Shown here piece after piece: positions 22,459 to 33,639 of a stretch of 64,000 bases of DNA (positions within the stretch are counted from its first letter, which is position 1; each line of letters begins with the position of its first letter). This DNA is from Diogma glabrata. Taxonomy: Eukaryota > Arthropoda > Insecta > Diptera > Cylindrotomidae. The notes beneath the pieces are model-generated. The model did no database searches. It worked only from the letters and a program-made list of their open reading frames with translations, and had not been told where the DNA came from. The position numbers were made by a program, and so were the translations under genes. The stretch covers positions 79,868,796-79,932,795 of the forward strand of contig OY856187.1 of the NCBI GenBank assembly GCA_963693315.1, in the 5' to 3' direction.

Positions 22459-24333
22459 TAGGTAGATTTCATATAAAAATCTACCTATTGGTATGTGCTT
22501 CATCTCGGAATTTCGGAAAAATTTTGGTGCCAAACGACTATATATGATAAGCGGAGACGGAAAATCAAAATGAAAAAAAAATTTATATATATATATATAT
22601 ATATATAACGATATGAGATATAACGGAATTTGGCGGCACTCTCACGGTCGCATTTTTCGACCTACACCAAAATAATTTTTTGTGTGTGTTCCGGCAAATA
22701 ATGTCTTGGACAAGTTCGTGAACTGGCCATATCCGGGTACCAGTTAAGCGGCTAGAGCCTAAAATGTCGAATAATCTAGGGCGCTATAACTTCCGTTTGA
22801 ATCATAATATTTTAATAAAATTTATAAATATTAAATATTTGAACATATTTCTATCATTTTTATCCAGATGACCACTTTGGCGTTTCAGGTTCCTCAAAAA
22901 TCAGCTGTTTTAAAAATTTACTAAACTTTGCTGCCCTTGATCTAGCTGAAATGGCCAAGCTCATATTTGAAAACTTTTTTTCACGTACTTAAAATATAAA
23001 TCTTTCCAAAATTTTCAAAAATAATAGTTTAAGTCTAACGGTTGAGACCCTACGGCTGTTGAAATAAAAACAAACGCAAAAAGCAATGCTTTCATCATGT
23101 TTCAGTTTATGTTATTTAAATTCATCTTAGCTTTTAAACATACTTTTCAACTATAGCCTCAAAAAATTTCAGCTTTCTAACCCAAAAGGTTCCATTTTTA
23201 TAAGCATTATAATGGAACCCTTACAAGAAAAATATCAACCCATTTAATACCATAGAAAAATTATCAAAATCTCTTTTGTTTTTATTTTTTTTACTAAGTA
23301 ACCGTTTGAAAAAAGATTAAATAAGAACAAAAAAACACAACAACAAAAGATGATTTTGAAATAAAATTGTTTGATAATGTTATAAATTATGTGTGATGGT
23401 ATAATTGTAGTTGTGACGTAGTTCATTTGATCTTTGGTGGATTTAATATGTTATTAAAAGTAGTTTAAACCAACTTAAATAAAACTGTTCCGAAATTGTA
23501 TTGATGGAGTTAGTTCGGATAATGTATTTAATTTGGTTCGATAATTTTTTTGAATTATTCTGTTTCTACTTATATTAGGTAGATTTCATACAAAAATCTA
23601 CCTATTGCAATGACCGTCATCTCGGAATTTCGGAAAAATTTTGATGCCAAACGACTATATATGTAAAGCGGAGACGGAAAAACAAAAAAAAAAAAATTAT
23701 ATATATATATATATAACGATATGAGGTATAACGGAATTTAACGGCACTCTCACGGTCGCATTTTTCGACCTAGACCAAAAGTTTTTTCTGAGCGTGTTGC
23801 GGCAAACAATTTCTTGGATAAATTCGACAACTGGCCATATCCGGGTACAGGTTAAGAGTCTAGAGCCTTAAAACTGTCAAAAACAAAGCGTTATAACGGC
23901 CGTTTGGGGCAAAATATGTAAACAAAATTTATAAATATTAATTATTTGAACACATTTCTATCATTTTTTAAAAAGCCAGACATCTGCAACAAAAGGTTCT
24001 TTAGCTATCTGCAATAAACTGTGTGAAGTACAACGGCATTTAGCGGCACTTTCACGGTCGCATTTTTTTACTTACGCTAAAAATATTTTCTGGGTATGTT
24101 GCGGCAAACAGTCTCCTGAATATGTTTGACAATTGGCCATATCGGGGTACAGGTTAAGTGCCTAGAGCCCAAAAACTGTATAAAATAATGTTTATTTTTA
24201 AAGTTAGTTTAATACTTCTGTTTTTAATTAGTATTTTTTATAAAGTAATCTGATAAATCCGATTCTAAATGCACACATAACTGTCTGATCCCGAAATCTA
24301 CCTATTTCTAGCGGATATACCTGCCGCTCGGAC
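22459..24333 (+). mobile_element. HINE-type element, composite copy D
   Basis: Same ends, same internal second 5' end (about 23577) and almost the same sequence as 13813-15695; the TA tract is shorter. Its right end abuts the 3' tail of a minus-strand LINE at 24342. A copy this similar implies recent mobilisation of the composite or a duplication. Confidence 0.75.
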
Positions 24334-24341
24334 TTTTTTTT

Positions 24342-24551
24342 AATAAAATGTGTTTAGAATATGTGTCACAACAACACATAAATACCTTTTAAGACCTAGG
24401 TCTAGACCTGGGTCCCACAACAACTGGCGTTCTGAGGTGTAGATTAACGCTTTTTTTAAACATCTGTGGGTTGAAGCCACCTGAGACTAAGTGTTCCGGC
24501 AAACTATTCCATTTGTACGCAGTTCGGACAAAGAAGTCTCTCTGCGATCTG
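24342..24551 (-). pseudogene. 3' end of CR1/Jockey-like LINE, inverted copy
   Basis: Reverse complement of the tail at 15950-16150: the same KWNSLPEHLV and FKKSVNLHL coding end and 3'UTR. It is cut at 24551 by the 107-bp MITE, and the HINE copy D sits at its A-rich end. Confidence 0.7.
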
Positions 24552-24658
24552 TACCCTATTTCACCAAACTTACAAATTTGTAATTTCATACAAATTTTAA
24601 CAAAATTTGTGAAAATTTGTATGAAATTACAAATTTGTAAGTTTGGTGAAATAGGGTA
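24552..24658. mobile_element. 107-bp palindromic MITE, copy 1
   Basis: Begins TACCCTATTTCACC and ends with the exact inverse; the whole element folds into one hairpin. Flanked by CTG on both sides (24549-24551, 24659-24661). The central asymmetric bases show it is inverted relative to copies 2 and 3. Confidence 0.88.
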
Positions 24659-24661
24659 CTG

Positions 24662-25013
24662 AAAGAAATACAATTACTGCGGAAAAAATATATCTTATAA
24701 ATAAATTTGCAATCGATTAAAATGCGTCTTTTAATGACAGATGTCTCAGCTGATTCAATATTTAAATAGTTTTAGATAATTTAGGTAGATTAAGAATTCA
24801 ATTAAAGAATTAAGTTAAAACTATAAGAGAGTTGACACATCGTTTACACTAATAACTAACTAATAACTAACTAACTTACAAATATCGTCATCAGCAGTGC
24901 TCAGATGAAATCAGCGGCATCATGCCTCAAACTTATTCTTACCCTCGTTCCACTCGGCAATCGGCTGCCGCAACCAGTGAAACGGTAAAGATCCCGCGCT
25001 GTCATACTGGCAG
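24662..25013. other. Unassigned sequence
   Basis: AT-rich. No feature seen between the two MITEs. Confidence 0.5.
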
Positions 25014-25120
25014 TACCCTATTTCACCAAACTTACAAATTTGTAATTTCATACAAATTTTCACAAATTTTGTTAAAATTTGTATGAAATTACAAATTTGT
25101 AAGTTTGGTGAAATAGGGTA
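25014..25120. mobile_element. 107-bp palindromic MITE, copy 2
   Basis: Same ends as copy 1 and same length. Its flanks are CAG on the left and CTG on the right, so here the flanking triplets are inverted rather than direct. Confidence 0.85.
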
Positions 25121-25123
25121 CTG

Positions 25124-25875
25124 ATTACACTGATTCATCTAAAAACAAAAATTTTTTGTTCAAAATTTCACAATCATCGATATTATAAACATCCCATTAG
25201 TCATTGTTATTGAAATGACCACCACTACCATTTTCTGAAACTAGTAAACAACTTTCTTGTTCTTCAGTTATTTGGAATAACGGTTGGTTAACACGCATTT
25301 ATCATTTGCTGAATTGAAAATAGATTTTGATCTTTAATCCAAAGTCAAAATCTCAAATACTACAATTTAAATTATTTCACATTCACACATTATCATCATT
25401 TAACAACAAATTATCCAAAATAAATCGCACATAATATTATTTTCATCAACAAAACGAAATTCTACATTTTATATATAAAATAAAACGCAATTACATGTTT
25501 TATCGTTACCAAACTTTAAGTTTTTTGAACTATAAAAAAAGCACAATCAACCAACTTTAACCATAAAAATGCCGAATTCATTATAATATGTGAAAAATTA
25601 AACAAAATTAGCATTTAAGCTAAACAATAATAAAACGAAAATAATAGAAGAAATAGTGTTAATGTTCTAATATATTTTGATTGGTGAATTTTGTTTTATG
25701 AAGGTCAAGCACAATGAGTCTGATTATTTAAATGTTTAAGCCATTGTTCTGATTATCATTACGTTGATGGCGAATTGACGTTTTTTTGTAAATGAATCAT
25801 AATAGTTAAGTGGGTGTAGTGTGGTTTCATTTAGACAATTTATCTCCATGTTATCTTTTGTTTGCCATTAGTACC
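25124..25875. other. Unassigned AT-rich sequence
   Basis: No feature seen. Confidence 0.5.
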
Positions 25876-26055
25876 TCAGAATCAGGTTGTGTAGTGGACA
25901 AGACGAAGAAGAAATACTTGTTATACTCATTGACATTGTATACCACGGGGTGTCATTGACGCCTACAAACTAATAAAAGGTAAGTGCCGTTTATCCATGT
26001 TATAAGTGGTTAATTGTAACGGTCATCTATTTTGTATAATGATGAAAAACGTGTT
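25876..26055 (+). pseudogene. Relic of the RTE-like LINE 5'UTR
   Basis: Diverged from 18265-18450 but collinear: CAGAAT(C/T)AGGTTG, CTTATACTCA, GTCATTG(A/G)CGCC and TCCATGTTA occur in the same order and spacing. The endonuclease-RT does not follow. Marks an old copy of the family. Confidence 0.6.
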
Positions 26056-26419
26056 CTAGACAGAGTTGTGAAAACTTGACAATTTTTGATTTTCCTGAAA
26101 CTTGGCATATAAGTAGTATGGACAAAATAAAAAATACAACTTATTTTAAAATTTTTTTAAAGTGCATAGTTTGAGCATAGGGGGCACCCCAACATGCATG
26201 AAAAATGAACATTCTGCCAATCTCATGTAAATTTGAAATTAAATTGCTCAAGAACGGCTATACCGATTTCATCAAACTTTTTTTTGTTTGATAGATGATT
26301 AGTTGATCCTTTGAAAAAAAATTAATTAATTGTTTTTATAATTAATTTTTAAATAAAAATATTAAAATATTAAAAGATAAAGCAAGGACATATAGATGCA
26401 AAAATGAAGAAAAAAATGT
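26056..26419. other. Unassigned sequence before the Penelope-like element
   Basis: Contains ACGGCTATACCGATTTCATC, similar in style to short motifs in insect Helitron 5' regions, but too little to classify. Confidence 0.4.
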
Positions 26420-27696
26420 TAACTTTCACCGCTAATGCACAAAGACCACGAGCCACCCCCAAAAATTCACAAACCAGGAGTAAGAATAATAATTAACTCG
26501 AAGGATAGTCCTACCTATAACATGGCAAAATTTCTCAACACAGTTTTAACGAAGGCAACATCGGGGAACGAATACAACATCAGAAACTCATTCCAACTAA
26601 AAGAAATGCTAAATAATATCAGCCTGACATCAGAAAAAATAATGGTATGATTTGATATTGTTGCCATGTACGACAACATACCAATTGAACTGGTGTACAG
26701 AGTTATACAAAATAGATGGGAAAAAATAGCGGAAATAACAACTATTCCGCATAGCACATTTAATGAAATGATTTCACTTTGTGTCAATGAGAGCAATTAT
26801 TTGAGTTTCCAGAAAAAGTACTACAAGCAAAGAAAAGGACTAACAATAGGAGAGGCGATTTCAGGAATATTGGCTGACTTTGTTATCACAGATTTATTGG
26901 ACAGTGCAATACAAAAATCAGGTTTCAACCCAACCTTGTTAGTAAAGTATGTGGATGATATTTTGGCGATAATACCTAAGGACGAAATGGAAAATTTCTA
27001 CAACATCCTTAACAAGGAACACAAAGATATCAAATTCACATACGAACACGAAGAAAATGAGCAAATTGCATATTTGGACATGACCATAATCAGAACAAAG
27101 ATAAGCCGATATTAACGAAACACTACCAAAAAACAACATCAAAGAATATAATGCTAAACTACTACTCTGAACACCCAAAAAATCAAAAGAACAGCACAGT
27201 ATATGGAACGGTTCACCGAATGTTGTCTGTAACATCCAAAGAATACAGGGACGAAACCATAAGAAAGATCCATGAGATATTATCAATGAATGGCTATCCA
27301 AAGAGACTAATAAAAAGAATGATAACCAAATATGACCACAAGAGTACTACCGAGGAGGGCACCAGGACTCAGGAAGTGACATACAAAACTTTAACATATT
27401 CGAAAGATCTGTCAGAGAGTCTAACAAGATTATTAACAAACAATAGCAATAGTTTAAAGGTCGCTTACAAACCAGAAAAAACAGTCAACATGATCATTCC
27501 AACATCATATGAAGTAATAGACACATTAGACCAGCATGGACTAATATATGCATTCAACTGCAAAGATTGTGGAGGAAAATATATTGGTCAGACAGGACAG
27601 AAACTGGGAAACAGAATAAAACAGCACAAGAACGATATAAGGTCCACAGTGATAAAAATCAATAGCACAGCTGCTTTCAAACACGCCACCCTATAA
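26420..27696 (+). pseudogene. Penelope-like element: RT and GIY-YIG endonuclease, decayed
   Basis: The RT starts inside the fingers with PPKIHKPGVRIIIN and SPTYNMAKFL, then FDIVAMYDNIP, GLTIGEAISGILAD, and the catalytic YVDD at about 26948. NGYPKRLIKRM follows. The end has a GIY-YIG nuclease: LIYAFNCKDC and GKYIGQTGQKLGNRIKQH at about 27541-27630, including the Cys pair typical of Penelope. Breaks: an in-frame TGA at 26648-26650 just before the FDIV motif, and a one-base loss in an A-run near 27098 that changes frame. The N-terminus and terminal repeats are missing. Such elements prime at exposed 3' ends and differ from LINEs. Confidence 0.85.
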
Positions 27697-27719
27697 TTTA
27701 TAAATACAACTGACATCAA

Positions 27720-27900
27720 TCGTAATTAGAGTCATATTTGAGAATTGCAGATGCAGGATTGGTGGGTCCGCCATCATAGTTGTTTAGTTGTCATTTCAGC
27801 CGGACAATCGCTGTAATTTCAGTAGTTTCTTTTATGGATTCGTAATACTTTTCGGCTAGGGTGGTTCTGTCATTCATATGGGATGCAAGACGCCATCGAT
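27720..27900 (-). pseudogene. Possible inverted Penelope-like C-terminal fragment
   Basis: Minus-strand frame reads RTTLAEKYYESIKETTEI and, past one TGA, QLNNYDGG. The YY..KE..EI...N...D pattern resembles the residues after the GIY-YIG domain in Penelope proteins, which are absent from the plus-strand copy next door. Similarity is short, so the call is weak. Confidence 0.3.
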
Positions 27901-28789
27901 TAATTTGCAAGCCCAACCAATTGCATTTAATGTTGCAATTTAATGCATGCATATAATCATTTACTAGTAATCCTATCCCACAGTGCACTTGATAGTAAAC
28001 TTCTTTCGAATGTTCCCTGAAACCATTAGCATCGGGAGTGTCTATGTTAACTGGATTTTTTTTTTGTATTTGATGTTCTGTGTATTTTTTTCAAAAACAT
28101 ATCATATCTGGTGCGGCACAGTTTTACCTTGGCATTCAACTTCTCATCTGGTTAATTATTTTTAAAGTTCTGTAATTCTAACAAGCATTGGATTCCAACA
28201 ATTGATTCTAATAATTGATCAATATCAATACCCTTAAGGTTCTCTTTGAACCAATCCAATCCGCAACATTATATAAATTAATTGACTCTGGAGAATCTCT
28301 ATTCAAAATATCAAAAACATCTTTTTGCTGCGATTATTTAACATTCACGTTTTATACACCAATATCCACAAATAAAATTTTTCAACAACACAGTGACACA
28401 AACACTAATGTTTATGTCTGTTACTACGTATTTTTCCTTCAATAATAATAATTATTCAAACCATAAAATATTTCAACTTTGTTTACCATACATAATGAGA
28501 CCACGAGATCGAAGAAAACGGCATACTATGAAAGCATAGAAGAAGTAGCAAGTATGAATATAGATCTCCATTGAAAAGCAAGAACTAAGCTACCGGCTGG
28601 CGAGGAAGGTAAACAGATAAAAAGGGAATTTCAAAACATTAATTTAGAGTTTTTCAGGGCAACAAAATCCCATACTTGGCAATGGAATTCTTCAACTTAC
28701 AAATCTATCAACTATCGAAAACGGTAGGGTGAAAATTTTATCGGAAATTTATATCCAATGCGATGGGGTGTTTAAATTTTTTTTAATTG
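27901..28789. other. Unassigned AT-rich sequence
   Basis: No supported feature. Confidence 0.5.
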
Positions 28790-29065
28790 CACTTCGAAAG
28801 ACGATTTCCAAAGCAAACTATTAATTTTTTGTATCACTATCACTTCTAGGGTTAGTTTTGCGGGGTAAGAACCACCGTAACTTGTTTTGGAGCCTCGGAT
28901 TCGTAATCGTCGACCCCGAAAACCTTTGAAAAACGATTTTCCTTGAGAAATAGTAAATTTTTGAATCACTGCCACATCTAAGTGATTTGAAAGGGTTGGC
29001 ACCACCTTCGCTTACTTTTGGTTCTTGGATTATTAATAAGAGAGACGATTTTCGAGGTTAAATTT
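28790..29065. repeat. Diverged tandem repeat, about 125-135-bp unit, two copies plus a part
   Basis: Units share GACGATTTTC-like starts followed by TTTTTG(T/A)ATCACT and an ACCACC(G/T)T core. An open minus-strand frame runs through both but looks like a by-product of the repeat. Confidence 0.55.
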
Positions 29066-29130
29066 TGAATCCTAGATGTTTTTTGAATGTATATTTACTT
29101 TATACGAAAGACTATGTTACTGTAAAAAAT

Positions 29131-29501
29131 GTTTAATAATTTTTGATTCACTAGATTTGAATATTGAAAATTTTGAATTATATATTAGAGATTTTTTGAG
29201 CACTTAAACTCTAGTAATTAAGCATTTTGAATTTTTCAATTCAAAAGTATATTTTTGGATTTTTCTTAGAGAAAAACTCCATTTTTCTCTTATACGTGTT
29301 TCGGATTGGGATTCGAACTATACAACTATACACGTATAAGAGAAAAATGGAGTTTTTTTCTAAGAAAAATCCAAAAATAAACTTTCGAATTGAAAAGTTC
29401 AAAATATAATTAAGTATTCAAAAAATGTAAGTGCTCAAAAATCTCTAATATATAATTCAAAATTTTCAATATTCAAATCTAGTGAATAAAAAATTATTAA
29501 A
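29131..29501. repeat. Long hairpin: about 170-bp arms, about 28-bp loop
   Basis: Left arm 29131-29301 and right arm 29330-29501 are inverted copies, for example CTCCATTTTTCTCTTATACG against CGTATAAGAGAAAAATGGAG. No coding. Either a foldback-type MITE or an inverted duplication; no clear target duplication is seen. Confidence 0.85.
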
Positions 29502-30127
29502 TTTTCAAATTTTCAAATCAAAAAAAAATTTCACTGTTACTACTACTGCTTTGGGATGGGGCAAATTACCCTAATTTAAAGCAGGGGTAAGTGCTTATGA
29601 ATGTTTTTGAAGGTCTAAAGAATCCGAAAAAATAGAATTTTTGAAATCGGTGGTGTTCCATCATTTTTCCAGATTGCACGGAATTTGCTAGCAGGAATTA
29701 ATTGTTTGATAAAGACTGAAATAGGTTATTTGTTTCTAGTTTTCTCTTCAACATTTAATAAAACGGCCGGCACACAGACGGACATTTTTGTGTGCTTATT
29801 TAGACTAGTTATGACGCAAACCGTCGAGAAATGATTGTACACTTGTCGAAACTTGTCGATACATACACTTGTCGAGAAATAATTGTACACATCTCCGACA
29901 TCAATTTTTATTAAATTCATTTTATTTTTTCGAACACTAACTATGAACTATCGGTGCTGTATATGGAAATAGCGTTTTTAAAAAGGTTGTAAAAAGATAC
30001 GTAAAAAGAACGTTTTATAATTCGATTACGCTTGTTATTAAAAATGTTCTAAGAAACCCGAAGAAATAGTCCTGGCTCCGAAGGTCCGAAGAAGTACCTT
30101 CAAACCCAAAGTCTTCGTAATCAAATG
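29502..30127. other. Unassigned AT-rich sequence
   Basis: Short direct repeats of ACACTTGTCGA occur around 29838-29890. Nothing else recognised. Confidence 0.5.
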
Positions 30128-30238
30128 TGCGAGTTGGTAATCCTAGACTGGCGGTTCATAAAGAACTGGAAAATATCAAATGACTCTTACTTGTCGGATG
30201 ACAGAACCATTCTGTTCAAGCTAGACAGGACGAAAAAA
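30128..30238 (+). pseudogene. LINE endonuclease C-terminal scrap
   Basis: Frame reads VILDWRFIKNWKISND and YLSDDRTILFKLD. It matches the end of APE-type endonucleases of R1/Jockey-like LINEs, where (Y/S)LSDH carries the catalytic His; here that His is Asp. No complete domain surrounds it. Confidence 0.55.
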
Positions 30239-31900
30239 AATTAATTTTTTACTCTTACTTTTAATAGTTCTGCTATAAGAGCCGATAGGTGTAATTTTGT
30301 GAAGGGTTGTAAAAATTAAGAACAGAAGTACAGAGACTCGTCAATAGAGCTAAAGAATCCGACAACTAGAAAGATCATACGACGAAGCTCACTCTGTTCA
30401 ATAAAAAATTTAGGAGGTCTAAAGAAAATAGTTTCAAAACCTTCTCTGATATTAGCCGTGTTCGATTTGACTGGAGCAACTGATAAAACTGAAAAATTGA
30501 ATGCAATTGCTGTTGTTTTTTCAGTTGTTTCAGAACGCACCTAGTATTTCAACGATCATAGCGGTGAGGCTCTGGCAAAAGATATTTTGAGATTAAGTAT
30601 TCGCTCAGTTATAGGATGAATACGGTACGTTTACAGCGCATTAGTGCACGCGCAGTACACGTGAGTTAAAATAAGAATTTAGGACCTAGTCCAGAAGACT
30701 ATAGTTCTATTGCCATACTTATTACAGAAAACCGTATGTTTTATGTACCTTTCAGTCCTACCAATCACTGTTTGGAAATATGATATACATTTTTTCCACT
30801 ATATTAAGGTGGACGGGGTGGACAAATTAGTTCCAAACTATCCACAAATGGGACAAATCTTTATTACTACCCTCTGGAAGCATTAACAAGATTAAAAAAT
30901 AAACACCAATATTTATATAATTATCCTTACCAAAATCATTGAAATCGTTATAGTAAACAACAATAGCATAGCGATGCTATAAATTTTTAACTTTCCGTCA
31001 ATCAAAATTTCTGTCATGTACGAGAAGCATCAAATTTGTTTCAGAAACACAACAATGTATATTACTACAAGATCTAAGTTTTGTCTTAAAAATAATAACA
31101 TACCTTTTTACAATCACATTGAAATAAGAAATATGCATTTATTTTTTACTAAATAAATATTTATAATTTGTTTGTAGGCCATGATTGTTTATATAATTAG
31201 CAAAACAATTAATTTTTGTACTAACAGTTGGTACTATAAATATACGGAAAAATAATTTTGTTATCGAAATGAAAATTTATACTCTCTCATTTATGTGATT
31301 CAAAGATCAAACTAGTCGTCAAAAATCACCGACAATAAATCGATCAGAACCACATTTTATCTCTGCCGATCCCTTAACGATTAAATCAATACCATGAAAA
31401 TATTATATTATATAAAAAGGCGTGTGTGTCAGAATGCCATAATTATTGTTACAACCAAACTCTTGAATTTTTATTATCAATATTTACAGCAAAGCAATAG
31501 TAAAACTACGTCAATCAATAAAGCACATTTTTTAAACATCATTGTTATTTATAGTAAAGATATACATATAATTTATAGGAAGAAATAAAATGTTTAAGTC
31601 TAATCATATAGGTTAACATGATATCGGGTGACAAATGACGTCAATACTTTAATTTTAAATGCTGATAATCATTAGATTTAGACAAACTACTAACGACAGG
31701 TTGCTCGATCAATAAGAGCTACTGATGTTTTCTATGTCACAACCTAGAATCACTTTTACACAATATGTATTGATTCAAAACATGAATGATAATAGTAGCG
31801 ATCTATATAAAACAAATTAATGTTTTCAACCAAAAATGCAGTTTGCGAATAGATAATTAAGAAAGGAGAATTAAATTAAAACCATTGTAGTTACTTATAC
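30239..31900. other. Unassigned AT-rich sequence
   Basis: No supported gene. 31894-31900 (CTTATAC) is the left target duplication of the next element. Confidence 0.5.
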
Positions 31901-32384
31901 CATAGAATAACTATACTAGAAGAAGAATGTCCTAACACGTTTTATGCTTCGTCACATTAAATCTATTTTTTAGTTGAGTAGTTGCTTTATCTAGTGTATA
32001 GCGCTGGAACTGTGTGGTAGAGAAACTATTCATACAAATTTTTAACATTTATCTCTCTTTCTTGCTTATACTGTATCTAATGATGAACATAAAATAAAAC
32101 AAAAAACGAAAAAAAAAAATAGAATAAATATATATATTTAAATTTTCTCTTTCTTTCTGCTCTGTATTTTGTATGTTAAAAATGATTGAAAACAAAAAGT
32201 ACGCGGATATATTAGTGTAATCCTTTAAAAATTTTAAATATTAGTAATTTGGTTTATTTAAAAAAAAATAAAAATATGTGTCCATATAAAGCGAAAATAA
32301 TTTTGCGCATGTGTGTGTGATTTAACACAAATTCGTTTGATATGATTGAAATTAGTTTTTTTTTCACTATTTTTGTTTGTAATG
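31901..32384 (+). repeat. Left terminal inverted repeat
   Basis: Contains ACTGTGTGGTAGAGAAAC (outer part) and GCGCATGTGTGTGTG (inner part), both found inverted in the right arm. Confidence 0.85.
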
Positions 32385-32604
32385 TAAACAACCAGCCATT
32401 AACGAATCGGGTAACAATATTACAAATTTCATAACAAAAGCTATTTGTCTTGTTAAACTCTGTCTATAACATCTCTTTGAATTGAGTGAAAATAATGACA
32501 ATATCCCAAATATATTCAAACCCCAACGTTGGACCTATAAGTTTGGCCGATTGATGTGTCCATCTATCAAGCGTCCAACGTTAGAACATGTTTATTGTAT
32601 CCAG

Positions 32605-33200
32605 TAGAGGACTCGAGTATTGCTAAGAGACAATATTCTGTTGTAACTGTCGTTCGATCACACAAGTTTGCTGATATGAATACTGATCATATGCTTGTTG
32701 TCTTTAATTACAATTGCAACTGTCATATACATTCAATAGAGAGTCAAAGAACCGTGCGCTAGAATATCGAGGTATTAAAGCATCCAACAATTCTGAATAA
32801 ATATTAGTAGATGACACACAACTGTGAAGACCATGATAGCCATTGAGAGCTGCCATTAAACATACAAAAATAGTGAAAACACATCAATTAACCATTATAT
32901 CCACAGATAAAACACAATCGGAAAAAGAATGCTCGCAACGAATGATTTGATGACCATTGCCGATAAAGCATTGTAAATAAACAAAAAAGCGAGAAAAATG
33001 GTTAAAAAGGAACACCTAAAGATCCCAAACTGATGATATGTGTCACAAGAAAGCTCCTTTAGAAAGAATAAAACGCGAACAATTGAAGAACTCTATCCAA
33101 AACATCAACCAAAACGCAGCTACTGGAAATTCGAAAGACTACTTTACAAACACTCGATATCTGACAAAGCACTTTCCACCAAAATCCAATGAATCAAAAT
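32605..33200 (+). pseudogene. Decayed fragment of the RTE-like LINE
   Basis: Collinear with 19355-19965 of the intact LINE: CTAAGAGACA, GATCATATGCTTGT, ACCGTGCGCT, GAGAAAAATGGTTAA and AACATCAACCAA. Many stops and indels. Covers the end of the endonuclease and the linker to RT. Confidence 0.8.
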
Positions 33201-33362
33201 CTTTTTTTGCTAAAATAATAAAACAATTAAGATCAAAATAAATCCTAATTTAAATTTTGTTGTTGTATCTTCTAAACTAAAATATCTTTATTCAAAATAT
33301 GGTTAGCAGAAACAAAAATCAAAGCTTTGTTGTTGTTTGTCCCTTTAATAAACAAAAAAGTA

Positions 33363-33635
33363 AAAATAAATCATACAAACAAAAATAGTGAAGAAAAAAC
33401 TAATTTCAATCATATCAAACGAATTTGTGTTAAATCACACACACATGCGCAAAATTATTTTCGCTTTATATGGACACATATTTTTATTTTTTTTTTAAAT
33501 AAACCAAATAACTAATATTTTAAAATTTTTAAAGGATTACACTAATACATCCGCGTACTTTTTGTTTTCAATCATTTTTAACATACAAAATACAGAGCAG
33601 AAAGAAAGAGAAAATTTAAATATATATATTTATTC
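33363..33635 (-). repeat. Right terminal inverted repeat, inner piece
   Basis: Inverted copy of 32123-32384, interrupted at about 33636 by the tandem-array insertion. Confidence 0.85.
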
Positions 33636-33639
33636 AATT

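Noticed and set aside
28772..29005. 77-codon minus-strand frame with a repeated motif
   Set aside because: The repetition is due to the diverged tandem repeat; no known domain.
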